Shown here piece by piece: positions 1-7,184 of a stretch of DNA of 16,097 bases. Position numbers and translations under genes: made by a program. Each line of letters begins with the position of its first letter. Within the stretch, counting starts at the first letter, position 1. Origin of the DNA: SIG440 sp045645905 (GTDB taxonomy: Bacteria; Bacillota; Clostridia; Monoglobales; Monoglobaceae); NCBI GenBank assembly GCA_045645905.1, contig JAZRJT010000100.1, forward strand, positions 1 to 16,097, in the 5' to 3' direction. The notes under the pieces were generated by a model. That model had not been told where the DNA came from. It made no database searches and saw only the letters and a program-made list of their open reading frames with translations.

Positions 1-1
1 A

Positions 2-487
2 AGCAAATTCTGCAAGAGTATTGTTCCTGAATTTATGTACCCCACACTTCGCTTTGAATGTGGCGACCCCTACTTTGCAGAAGGTTATATTGACTATGCA
101 ACAACAAAACTTACAACAGGTGTTGCATCAGCAAGACTTTCTAATAAATTTAGGGATTATGATGTTGAAGCTATGCCCATTTCACTGGTTGAAAACAAGG
201 TTGGCGAGGGTTATGCCGTTCTTATGACAAACCTTGAGTATCCCTATGGTGCGGCTGTTCCTATGTATACAAATCTTGTGCGTGAAATCCTGGCTGCCAG
301 CCACAGAACAGCAGACATCAAGGTTTACGGTAATGATTCACTCAGATTCAGCGTTTACGAGGGTGGTAAGGTTTACCTTCTTAACACCGATTTTGACCAC
401 AAGGCAGAGGTTGTTATCGACTATGGCACACACAAGAAGAATATTACACTTGAGCCTTGCGAATTTAAACCTGTAGAGAACGATTAA
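2..487 (+). CDS. C-terminal part of a possible carbohydrate-active protein (5' end outside window)
   Basis: The reading frame is open from the first bases of the window, so the true start lies upstream. About 161 residues are visible and end in TAA. I see no catalytic motif. The last 60 or so residues alternate hydrophobic and polar positions (for example GGKVYLLNTDFDHKAEVVID), which suggests a small beta-sandwich like those closing many glycoside hydrolases. Before it, a segment with YTNLVREIL looks like a helix of a preceding domain. The next gene starts 20 bases downstream behind a strong ribosome binding site, so this is probably the same operon as the GH88 and kdu genes. A polysaccharide-active enzyme or accessory protein is inferred from context only; the family cannot be named from this fragment. 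Confidence 0.6.
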   Translation, partial: SKFCKSIVPEFMYPTLRFECGDPYFAEGYIDYATTKLTTGVASARLSNKFRDYDVEAMPISLVENKVGEGYAVLMTNLEYPYGAAVPMYTNLVREILAASHRTADIKVYGNDSLRFSVYEGGKVYLLNTDFDHKAEVVIDYGTHKKNITLEPCEFKPVEND

Positions 488-507
488 AAAAATCGGAGGG
501 GATTAAA

Positions 508-1764
508 ATGAAAAACGATACCCAAAAGGCATCTGCTATGTCAAGGGAAGAAATCAAAAAGCTGGCTGAGGACACATACAAAAAATGTGTAAAAAAGTTT
601 GACATTTATCTTGAAAAATACAGTGGCGAGCCTTATGAGTTTGCCGGATGTAAGGATGGCAATTATTTCAACGGCGCACCAAAACGCAAGCTAAAGGTAG
701 CTTCAAATTGGCTTACCTCGTGCATTACGGGTCTTGCTCCGCTTTATTACAGAACCGAGAAAAGAGAGGAATATCTTGACTGGGCAGAAAAGTTTGCACC
801 ATATTACAAGGATAAGGTTTTTGATACCCCCGTCTATGACACAATGCACGATTTGGGATTTTTGTATTCACCATACAGTGTTGCTATGTATCAGCTTACC
901 GGCGATAAAAAGCATCGTGAAACAGCACTCAAGGCTGCTGATGAGCTGGTAAAACGCTTCCAGATTAAGACGGGCTGTATTGATGCTTGGGGAAATCAGA
1001 CATACCAGTATCTTAAACGTCCGGTAAAATTAATTATTGATACAATGATGAACTTGCCTCTGCTTTGGTGGGCGTGGTCCGAGACAAAGCACAATTTCTA
1101 TATTGATGTTGCAAAGGCTCACATCGAAATGGTTAAAAAGTATCTTTTAAGAGAAGATGGTTCTGTTGCTCACGCTTTTATGTTTGACAGAGCAACAGGC
1201 GAGGTTATAGACGAATGTAACTCCTGCGGATATTCAAACGGCTCATACTGGGCAAGAGGAACCTCCTGGGCTATCTGCGGCTTTGCAATCGCAGGCAGAT
1301 ACCTTGAAAGCAAGGATGAATTTTTAGGCCTTGCAAGAGAGTATCAGGCAATTGCCGAAAGACTGGCTGACAACTATATCAAGACAATAGGCAAGGGCAA
1401 TTATGTTCCCGTTTGGGATTTCAGACTTCCCAAGGACGCTCCTGCAACCGCTTGCGGAAAAAGAAACACTCATTGGGATGAAACCAAGGCTGAAAACTGC
1501 ATTTACAATGTAGATACATCTGCTTGTGCGGTTGTTGCACGTGGTCTTATGGAGCTTCTTAACTGTAAAGAAAATCCAGTATACAGAGATTTTGTTGATA
1601 ATTCAATCAGGGAGCTTTGCCAGAACTACTTTGATGATAACACTGACATTCCCGGAATTCTCCGCAGACAAAGTGGCAATGACACCTATACAACCTTTGG
1701 TGATTTCTATTTTGCAGAGGCACTCCAGTCTTATATTGACAACGGAATACAGAACTGCTGGTAA
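508..1764 (+). CDS. GH88-type unsaturated glucuronyl hydrolase
   Basis: A 418-residue protein of the GH88/GH105 (alpha/alpha)6-barrel fold. The family hydrates the double bond of 4,5-unsaturated uronic acids at the non-reducing end of lyase products, which releases the sugar. Visible landmarks: HDLGF with Asp115 and IDTMMNLPLLWWAW with Asp178, the two Asp positions corresponding to the catalytic pair of Bacillus unsaturated glucuronyl hydrolase, and the late-barrel motif WARGTSWAICGF. It lacks an obvious signal peptide, so it probably acts in the cytoplasm on imported oligosaccharides. ATG 508 is chosen because GGAGGGG at 495-501 precedes it by 6 bases. The downstream isomerase and reductase support a role in glycosaminoglycan or pectin-type uronate use. 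It is clearly diverged from the tandem GH88 pair at 7185-9472, so the substrate may differ. Confidence 0.88.
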   Translation: MKNDTQKASAMSREEIKKLAEDTYKKCVKKFDIYLEKYSGEPYEFAGCKDGNYFNGAPKRKLKVASNWLTSCITGLAPLYYRTEKREEYLDWAEKFAPYYKDKVFDTPVYDTMHDLGFLYSPYSVAMYQLTGDKKHRETALKAADELVKRFQIKTGCIDAWGNQTYQYLKRPVKLIIDTMMNLPLLWWAWSETKHNFYIDVAKAHIEMVKKYLLREDGSVAHAFMFDRATGEVIDECNSCGYSNGSYWARGTSWAICGFAIAGRYLESKDEFLGLAREYQAIAERLADNYIKTIGKGNYVPVWDFRLPKDAPATACGKRNTHWDETKAENCIYNVDTSACAVVARGLMELLNCKENPVYRDFVDNSIRELCQNYFDDNTDIPGILRRQSGNDTYTTFGDFYFAEALQSYIDNGIQNCW

Positions 1765-1804
1765 TTGAAAAATTATAAGGATTTAAAGAAAGGAGGATTA
1801 TAAT

Positions 1805-3481
1805 ATGCTCACTTTAAAAATATTAGGAAAAGACGGCGAAGTAAGAGGCGAATGGAAGGGCATAAACATAGTTGCAGAGTTTGAAGGCGAACTCATCGAG
1901 GGCGACAAGATAAAGGTTTCTGCCGACGGATGCGATTTTATTGCAATTAAGCTTGACGAGCTGATTGACGAAAGTATTATATGGCTTCCCAACCGTAGCT
2001 ATGAATTTGCTATCCCCAACGAGTATCAGGTGAACTTCTGCTATAAACCCGGTGCATTTATTGGCGACAAGCACATAATTTCTGTTCGCGAGCCCGAGGA
2101 TGACGAGATTTATGCATACCGCAATATTGCCTTTAACCCCTATGACCGTCCCGAAAAAGAAAAATATTATCCCCACGCATCAGCAAACTTTGTTACAAGA
2201 AATTCACCCTTGTTCTTTGCCCGCAATGCAATCGACGGGGTATGTGACAATCAGGGACACGGCAGATATCCCCATCATTCCTGGTCGGGCGGCGCAAGAC
2301 AGGATTTGGAGTTTGTTTTAGACTTTGGCCGTGAGGTTGAGGTTGATAAGCTGGTATTCTATCTCAGAGCCGATTTCAAACATAATGAGATAACGGGCTT
2401 GCCCCACGACTCTTACTGGAAGAATATAGACATTGAATTCTCTGACGGCGAGGTTATCCGCGGAGAGTTTAAAATGGACAACTCTGACCTTAATGATGAA
2501 AATTCAAAGGGTCAGGAAGTGAAAATAGACAAAAAAATAACCCGAACAATCAGGTTATCAAATTTTGTACAGGCAACCGAAATTCTTTCATTTGCGGCAT
2601 TGTCGCAAATTCAGGTTTTTGGAAATATAATCAAGGAGGATTTAAGTAAAATGGAAGTAAGACAAGCATCAAATGCAAAAGATGTTAAGCACTACACAAC
2701 AGAAAGACTTCGTGAGGAATTCCACATTTCAGGACTTTTCACAAAGGATAATGTAAGAATGGTATACAGCCATATCGACAGAATTATTACAGCAGGCCTT
2801 ATGCCTGTTCATCAGACTCTTGTTCTTGAAGCAGGCAAGGAGCTTGCGGCAGATTATTTCCTGCAGAGAAGAGAGATGGGCTGTATCAATATCGGTGGCA
2901 AGGGTACAATCATTGTTGACGGAGTTGAATATGAAATGAATCCCCGTGACGGTATCTATATCGGTATGGGCAACAAGGAAATCAAGTTCAAGAGCGACAG
3001 CATTGAAAACCCCGCAAAGTTCTATGTAAGCTCTTGTCCTGCACATACAACATATCCAACAGTTAAGATTGATATTACCAAGGCTAAAAAGGTACCTTGC
3101 GGCAGTGTTGAAGATTGCAACAAGCGTGTAATCAATCAGTACATCCATCCAGAGGTAATGAAGAGCTGTCAGCTTGCTATGGGACTTACCCAGCTTGAGC
3201 CAGGTTCAAACTGGAACACAATGCCCAGCCACACTCACGACAGAAGAATGGAAGTTTATCTCTATCTTGATATGGGCGAAAATGACGCAGTATTTCATAT
3301 GATGGGCGAACCCACACAGACAAGACACATCATTATGCACAACGAAGAAGCGGTTATCAGCCCAAGCTGGTCAATCCACAGTGGCGTTGGTACAAAGGCT
3401 TATTCATTCATCTGGGCTATGTGCGGCGAAAATCAGGAATTTACCGATATGGACTTCATTGAAACAAGCGAACTTAGATAA
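1805..3481 (+). CDS. Discoidin-like domain fused in frame to KduI
   Basis: A single 558-codon frame that joins two proteins normally separate. Residues 1-282 are not a named family to me. The stretch from about 115 to 275 (ARNAIDG, W-SGG, LEFVLDFGREVEVDKLVFYLRAD, ending IQVFGN) reads like a discoidin or F5/8-type galactose-binding beta-sandwich. Residues 283-558 are a complete KduI. The joining residues IIKEDLSK are encoded by what looks like an ordinary intergenic ribosome binding site (AAGGAGG at 2633-2639) followed by ATG 2651. So either the upstream gene has lost its stop codon, giving a real fusion plus separately initiated KduI, or the sequence has an error here. The first start, ATG 1805, sits behind AAAGGAGG at 1790-1797. 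It lies in an operon between a GH88 gene and a kduD-like gene. Confidence 0.75.
   Translation: MLTLKILGKDGEVRGEWKGINIVAEFEGELIEGDKIKVSADGCDFIAIKLDELIDESIIWLPNRSYEFAIPNEYQVNFCYKPGAFIGDKHIISVREPEDDEIYAYRNIAFNPYDRPEKEKYYPHASANFVTRNSPLFFARNAIDGVCDNQGHGRYPHHSWSGGARQDLEFVLDFGREVEVDKLVFYLRADFKHNEITGLPHDSYWKNIDIEFSDGEVIRGEFKMDNSDLNDENSKGQEVKIDKKITRTIRLSNFVQATEILSFAALSQIQVFGNIIKEDLSKMEVRQASNAKDVKHYTTERLREEFHISGLFTKDNVRMVYSHIDRIITAGLMPVHQTLVLEAGKELAADYFLQRREMGCINIGGKGTIIVDGVEYEMNPRDGIYIGMGNKEIKFKSDSIENPAKFYVSSCPAHTTYPTVKIDITKAKKVPCGSVEDCNKRVINQYIHPEVMKSCQLAMGLTQLEPGSNWNTMPSHTHDRRMEVYLYLDMGENDAVFHMMGEPTQTRHIIMHNEEAVISPSWSIHSGVGTKAYSFIWAMCGENQEFTDMDFIETSELR
2651..3481 (+). CDS. kduI: 5-dehydro-4-deoxy-D-glucuronate isomerase (KduI), internal start
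   Basis: Translation from ATG 2651 gives 276 residues, the usual size for KduI (E. coli KduI has 278). The enzyme converts 5-keto-4-deoxyuronate (DKI) to 2,5-diketo-3-deoxygluconate (DKII), after GH88 has released the unsaturated uronate. The start MEVRQ matches the usual KduI N-terminus. The cupin metal ligands are all present: His194 and His196 in HTHDRRMEVY, Glu201, and His243 in SWSIHSGVGTKAY, each offset by two from the E. coli zinc ligands. Strongly conserved blocks include MVYSHIDRII, HTTYP, WNTMPSHTHDRRMEVY and VFHMMGEP. AAGGAGG lies 11 bases before the ATG, so independent translation is expected even though the frame is open upstream. The next gene begins 13 bases after the stop. Confidence 0.9.
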   Translation: MEVRQASNAKDVKHYTTERLREEFHISGLFTKDNVRMVYSHIDRIITAGLMPVHQTLVLEAGKELAADYFLQRREMGCINIGGKGTIIVDGVEYEMNPRDGIYIGMGNKEIKFKSDSIENPAKFYVSSCPAHTTYPTVKIDITKAKKVPCGSVEDCNKRVINQYIHPEVMKSCQLAMGLTQLEPGSNWNTMPSHTHDRRMEVYLYLDMGENDAVFHMMGEPTQTRHIIMHNEEAVISPSWSIHSGVGTKAYSFIWAMCGENQEFTDMDFIETSELR

Positions 3482-3494
3482 GGAGGAAAATTTT

Positions 3495-4283
3495 ATGTTC
3501 AGATTAGACGGAAAAGTAGCACTTGTTACAGGTGCATCCTACGGAATTGGCTTTGCTATTGCAAAGGGTCTTGCAAATGCAGGTGCTAAAATTGTATTTA
3601 ATGATATAAACGAGGAGTTCCTTAATAAAGGACTTGAAAACTACAAAGCAGAAGGTATTGACGCAAAAGGTTATGTTTGTGACGTAACAGATGAAGATGC
3701 GGTTAATGCAATGGTAAAGGATATCGAAGAAACAGTTGGCGTTGTTGATATATTAGTAAACAATGCAGGTATTATCAAGAGAATTCCTATGCACGAAATG
3801 TCAGCTGCAGAATTCAGACAGGTAATTGATGTTGACCTTAACGCACCCTTTATTTGTTCAAAGGCAGTTATCCCTTCAATGATTAAAAAGGGCGCTGGAA
3901 AGATTATCAACATCTGTTCAATGATGTCAGAGCTTGGCCGTGAAACTGTTTCAGCTTATGCGGCAGCAAAGGGCGGTCTTAAGATGCTTACAAGAAACAT
4001 CTGTTCAGAATATGGTGAATTCAACATTCAGTGTAATGGTATTGGCCCCGGCTACATTGCAACACCTCAGACTGCACCCCTCAGAGAACCACAGGAAGAC
4101 GGCTCAAAGCATCCATTTGACTCATTTATCTGTGCAAAGACACCTGCAGGCAGATGGCTTGACCCTGAAGAGCTTGTTGGCCCTGCAGTATTCCTTGCAT
4201 CAAATGCATCAGATGCTGTAAACGGACATATTCTGTATGTTGATGGAGGCATACTCGCTTACATCGGCAAGCAGCCTAAATAG
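3495..4283 (+). CDS. kduD: KduD / gluconate 5-dehydrogenase-type short-chain reductase
   Basis: A 262-residue classical short-chain dehydrogenase/reductase. Visible: the cofactor motif TGASYGIG at residues 12-19, NNAG, and the catalytic Ser142, Tyr155 and Lys159 (YAAAK). In kdu and dhu pathways this enzyme interconverts 2,5-diketo-3-deoxygluconate (DKII) and 2-keto-3-deoxygluconate with NAD(P)H. Related sequences are often labelled gluconate 5-dehydrogenase. ATG 3495 is preferred over an upstream in-frame start at 3381, which would overlap kduI by about 100 bases: AGGAGG at 3481-3486 is well placed and the protein then starts with the typical MFRLDGKVALVTG. It is the last gene before the terminator at 4301. 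Exact substrate and cofactor preference cannot be read from the sequence. Confidence 0.85.
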   Translation: MFRLDGKVALVTGASYGIGFAIAKGLANAGAKIVFNDINEEFLNKGLENYKAEGIDAKGYVCDVTDEDAVNAMVKDIEETVGVVDILVNNAGIIKRIPMHEMSAAEFRQVIDVDLNAPFICSKAVIPSMIKKGAGKIINICSMMSELGRETVSAYAAAKGGLKMLTRNICSEYGEFNIQCNGIGPGYIATPQTAPLREPQEDGSKHPFDSFICAKTPAGRWLDPEELVGPAVFLASNASDAVNGHILYVDGGILAYIGKQPK

Positions 4284-4300
4284 GTAAAATTTAACAAATT

Positions 4301-4340
4301 AAAGACCGTAGACAAGGAATAAGTCAGCGGTCTTTTTTCT
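4301..4340 (+). terminator. Rho-independent terminator after kduD
   Basis: AAAGACCG at 4301-4308 pairs with CGGTCTTT at 4328-4335. An inner GAC/GTC pairing (4311-4313 with 4323-4325) extends the stem past a small internal loop, and the 3' arm runs into a T-rich tract to 4340. It closes the GH88-kduI-kduD operon. Confidence 0.85.
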
Positions 4341-4349
4341 TCAAAACTA

Positions 4350-4377
4350 TTGAAAATTGTGATGTATATGGTATAAT
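4350..4377 (+). promoter_or_regulatory. Sigma-A promoter for the EamA permease gene
   Basis: TTGAAA at 4350-4355, a 16-base spacer, then TATAAT at 4372-4377 with an extended -10 TG at 4369-4370. It lies directly after the kduD terminator and about 40 bases before the permease start. Confidence 0.75.
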
Positions 4378-4416
4378 GTATTGAAATATTTAGATTAACT
4401 GAAAGAGGACAAACGA

Positions 4417-5286
4417 ATGAAAAAGTTGGCAGTGCTATTGGTAGTGCTTTCGGGTGTTCTTTGGGGAACATCGGCAATATTTACAACCGAGTTGAAAAAA
4501 TTCGGCTTTGATGCGTTAAACATTGCTTTTATGCGAAATACTGTTGCGGCAATATGTATGATTATTTTTGCCCTTGTTTATAAAAGGGATAAGCTAAAAA
4601 TATCAGTAAAGCAATTGTTGCTGTATCTTTTGGTGGGAGTATGCTTGTACGGAACCGGTGCGCTATATTATGCGGCTATGGGGCACGCATCTATTTCTGT
4701 TGCGGTGGTGCTTTTGTATATTGCCCCTGCGGTTGTTACAATATATTCGGTAATAGTTTTTAAAGAAAAGTTTACTTATCTAAAGGGCCTTGCGGTTGTA
4801 ATGGTTATTGTGGGCACTGCGTTGGTTACCGGAATAGTCGGTGGTGCGACAGCAAGTGCATTTGGATTGTTTCTTGGCGTGATGTCAGGTATATCCTACA
4901 GCATCTACAATATCGGCATCAAGTACGAGATGAAGCATGGGGATGACCCTGTTGTGGCAACGGCGTATGCTTTTGTGATTGCGGCATTACTTTCTGCAAT
5001 TTTAGGAAAGCCGGCACAAACTGCAGGAATTATAGCACAAAACTTTCAATCTACAATACTGTGGTGTGTGTCGCTTGGAATTATAACATCTGCACTTCCG
5101 TATTTTTTATATACATATTCTATGAAAAAATTGCCGGCGGGAGTGGTTGCATCTCTTGGCTGTGTAGAGCCAATGACGGCGTCGGTTATAAGCTTTGTGC
5201 TCTATAACGAGCCGGTCTCGATGTATTCTCTTGCGGGAATTGTGATGATTTTGGTATCGGTATTATTGCTAAGTAAAGGTAAATAA
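4417..5286 (+). CDS. EamA-family (DMT superfamily) permease
   Basis: A 289-residue integral membrane protein of the drug/metabolite transporter superfamily. About ten hydrophobic segments form two EamA repeats, roughly residues 1-137 and 146-287. The N-terminus VLSGVLWGTSAIF and the motif GISYSIYNIGIKYEM at the start of the second repeat are typical. Lys-Lys at positions 2-3 and a short lysine-rich tail suggest cytoplasmic termini. ATG 4417 follows GAAAGAGG by 6 bases. It has its own promoter and is followed 15 bases later by the SGNH hydrolase gene, so the two are probably co-transcribed. The family moves small metabolites such as amino acids, nucleobases or sugars. The neighbours make a sugar or uronate plausible, but the substrate cannot be read from sequence. 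Confidence 0.85.
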   Translation: MKKLAVLLVVLSGVLWGTSAIFTTELKKFGFDALNIAFMRNTVAAICMIIFALVYKRDKLKISVKQLLLYLLVGVCLYGTGALYYAAMGHASISVAVVLLYIAPAVVTIYSVIVFKEKFTYLKGLAVVMVIVGTALVTGIVGGATASAFGLFLGVMSGISYSIYNIGIKYEMKHGDDPVVATAYAFVIAALLSAILGKPAQTAGIIAQNFQSTILWCVSLGIITSALPYFLYTYSMKKLPAGVVASLGCVEPMTASVISFVLYNEPVSMYSLAGIVMILVSVLLLSKGK

Positions 5287-5301
5287 AAAGGAGTGGTAGT
5301 G

Positions 5302-6429
5302 ATGGAATTTTTTAATAATTACAGTTCAAATACATATGCTGGCAGTGGCAATCAGTTGTATTTTAATATGCAGGAAGACGAGATTAAAACAGGTCGTATA
5401 CTTTATAAAATCGCAGTTGGCGGAGAGTATGAATATTCGTTGCTGTTTTCAAATATTATGGACAGTACATACAGCAATGGCACAATCAGTCATAAAAATC
5501 TGATTTGTGATAGTTGGAAAATTCACAGTGCAAGAGTGGGCAAAGGCCAAATAACAGCAACCGATAAAAAGGTTGAGGAAATGACCTTTGATAAGGATAT
5601 TACCGCATCCAATTTTTGCGACCTGACATTTAACGGACAAAAAGAAAAGCTGGTTATGCCTGGCGAGTTTTTTTCATCTGACCCAATAATAATTGACTTT
5701 AATAAGAATGAATATCTGTGCATTGAAATTACCTTTTCGGGCAAAATGATACCTTATCACGAAGAAAGCTTGCTTCCTGTATTTGTCAAGGAAGAAGGCG
5801 AATGGAAGTATTCAAAGCAAATGCCTTTTGCTGCTATGATTGGCTGTAACCGAGCGGTTAGGGGAAGAATTGCATATCTGGGCGATTCTATAACTCAGGG
5901 AATAGGGACAGAGCGTAATTCGTATCTGCATTGGAATGCGGTTCTTTCGGGAAAATTAGGAGCGGACTATTCTTACTGGAATTTAGGGATAGGTTATGGC
6001 AGAGCAAACGATGCCGCATCTGACGGTGCGTGGTTATACAAGGCAAAACAGGCAGACCTTGTGTTCGTGTGTTTTGGCGTTAATGATATTCTGCAGGGAT
6101 TTTCCGAAGAGCAAATCAAAAAGGATTTGGAAACAATAGTAGACACCTTAAAGAAAAACGGCAAAAAGGTGGTTTTGCAGACAATTCCGCCCTTTGAATT
6201 TGCCGAAAAAGACATAGAAAAATGGCAGAGAATTAATGAATATATCAAGTCTGTTTTATGTGGTAAGGTTGATATGCTTTTTGACAACAATCCATATATT
6301 TGCAAAGACGGAAAGTTTCCCAAATACGGAGGACATCCAAATGCCGAGGGCTGTGCAATCTGGGCGGACGAATTGTATAAGTCGGTTAAGCCGTTCATAG
6401 AAAGTGTTCAACGTGAAAAATCACGTTAA
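5302..6429 (+). CDS. SGNH/GDSL-type hydrolase with N-terminal beta-rich domain
   Basis: A 375-residue protein. Residues 1 to about 180 look like a beta-sandwich accessory domain. Residues 185-375 are an SGNH hydrolase: block I YLGDSITQG with the nucleophile Ser196, block II Gly in NLGIGYG, block III GVND with Asn261, and block V GGHPNAEG with His345. The usual Asp three residues before the His is replaced by Tyr (YGGH), so a Ser-His dyad or another carboxylate may be used. Without a signal peptide it is probably cytoplasmic. Deacylation of acetylated or otherwise esterified oligosaccharides entering the pathway is a reasonable inference. ATG 5302 is favoured over GTG 5293 and 5299 because AAAAGGAG at 5286-5293 is spaced correctly only for the ATG. 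Confidence 0.82.
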   Translation: MEFFNNYSSNTYAGSGNQLYFNMQEDEIKTGRILYKIAVGGEYEYSLLFSNIMDSTYSNGTISHKNLICDSWKIHSARVGKGQITATDKKVEEMTFDKDITASNFCDLTFNGQKEKLVMPGEFFSSDPIIIDFNKNEYLCIEITFSGKMIPYHEESLLPVFVKEEGEWKYSKQMPFAAMIGCNRAVRGRIAYLGDSITQGIGTERNSYLHWNAVLSGKLGADYSYWNLGIGYGRANDAASDGAWLYKAKQADLVFVCFGVNDILQGFSEEQIKKDLETIVDTLKKNGKKVVLQTIPPFEFAEKDIEKWQRINEYIKSVLCGKVDMLFDNNPYICKDGKFPKYGGHPNAEGCAIWADELYKSVKPFIESVQREKSR

Positions 6430-6578
6430 TCGAAATTTATTGCACCGCCGAACTTTCGTGCCTTTCAGGTACGAAACGGCGATGTGCGTAATTTCCACTA
6501 CACGCCTTATCTGCCCACAGCGAGATGAGTGTGTAATTTTAACTACTATTTGTGTGCAGAAAGCCTATGGAAATTAAT
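6430..6578 (+). other. Structured gap between SGNH gene and cyclo-ligase gene
   Basis: This 149-base gap has no gene. It is rich in self-complementary sequence. A large imperfect hairpin at 6442-6487 has outer arms GCAC/GTGC, then CGCCG/CGGCG, then TTTCGTGCC (6454-6462) with GGTACGAAA (6468-6476). A second, looser structure spans about 6499-6534 (TACAC with GTGTG around ATCT/AGAT). A short hairpin AACGTGA/TCACGTT at 6410-6427 overlaps the upstream stop codon. None is followed by a proper T tract, so these are not simple terminators. No promoter is obvious. It may be an untranslated leader, an mRNA processing or stability element, or a small RNA. Confidence 0.5.
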
Positions 6579-7136
6579 ATGAAAAATCAAATCAGAGAGC
6601 AAAGCAAATTAAAACGTCGGGAGATGGATAAAGCCGAGGTTTTGGAAAAAAGCAAAATGGCGGCAAGGGCATTTCTTGAAAGTGAGATTTATAAAAATGC
6701 AAAGCAACTTATGGTGTATCTTCCTTTGGGCAACGAAACAGACACGATGGATATCATAGATGTGGCATTTCGTGACGAAAAGAGGCTTGTTCTTCCTGTA
6801 ACCGACCCTGAATCGGGGGTGATAACTCCCGTCCTCTATGAAAAAGACACCAAACTTATAAAAGGCGCATTTTCGGTGACAGAGCCTGTGGACACAAATC
6901 CTGCTGATATGTCAAAGACCGATGTGGTGATTGTTCCGGGAATTGCATTTGACCGTTTGGGAAACAGAGTGGGCTTTGGCAAGGGTTGTTATGACAGACT
7001 TTTAAAGGACACAACTGCCTTCAAGGTGGGATTTTGCTATGACTTTCAGATTTGTGATAAAATCCCTGCTTGCGAGTATGATGTTAAAATGGATTTTTTA
7101 GTTACAGAAAATGGATTAATTAGTATAGACAAATAA
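6579..7136 (+). CDS. 5-formyltetrahydrofolate cyclo-ligase
   Basis: A 185-residue protein of the MTHFS (YgfA/Fau) family, which uses ATP to convert 5-formyltetrahydrofolate to 5,10-methenyltetrahydrofolate in the cytoplasm, returning a storage or inhibitory folate to the active one-carbon pool. The signature PGIAFDRLGNRVGFGKGCYDR lies at residues 120-140; it combines substrate binding and the ATP-site glycine-rich stretch. The N-terminus carries the usual basic helix (RKLKRREM-like). Start choice is uncertain: ATG 6579 gives the normal MKNQIREQSK beginning and has a weak GGA at 6569-6571, while ATG 6567 and GTG 6552 are also in frame. It is placed among uronate genes with no functional link I can see, though folT and folC are 3 kb away. 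Confidence 0.87.
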   Translation: MKNQIREQSKLKRREMDKAEVLEKSKMAARAFLESEIYKNAKQLMVYLPLGNETDTMDIIDVAFRDEKRLVLPVTDPESGVITPVLYEKDTKLIKGAFSVTEPVDTNPADMSKTDVVIVPGIAFDRLGNRVGFGKGCYDRLLKDTTAFKVGFCYDFQICDKIPACEYDVKMDFLVTENGLISIDK

Positions 7137-7154
7137 TAAAAAGTGTGGTAATAT
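7126..7154 (+). promoter_or_regulatory. Promoter for the tandem GH88 genes
   Basis: TAGACA at 7126-7131, a 17-base spacer, then TAATAT at 7149-7154, with TGTGG just before the -10. It overlaps the last bases of the cyclo-ligase gene and lies 30 bases before ATG 7185. The same layout recurs at 9522-9550. Confidence 0.6.
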
Positions 7155-7184
7155 AAACAAAACCTTACAAAAAGGAGTATGGAT

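Noticed and set aside
3381..3494. Upstream in-frame extension of the kduD-like gene
   Set aside because: It would overlap kduI by about 100 bases and has no ribosome binding site, while ATG 3495 has AGGAGG and the family-typical N-terminus.
6454..6476. Terminator after the SGNH hydrolase gene
   Set aside because: The stem is good but no T tract follows; the next bases are CGGCGATGTGC.
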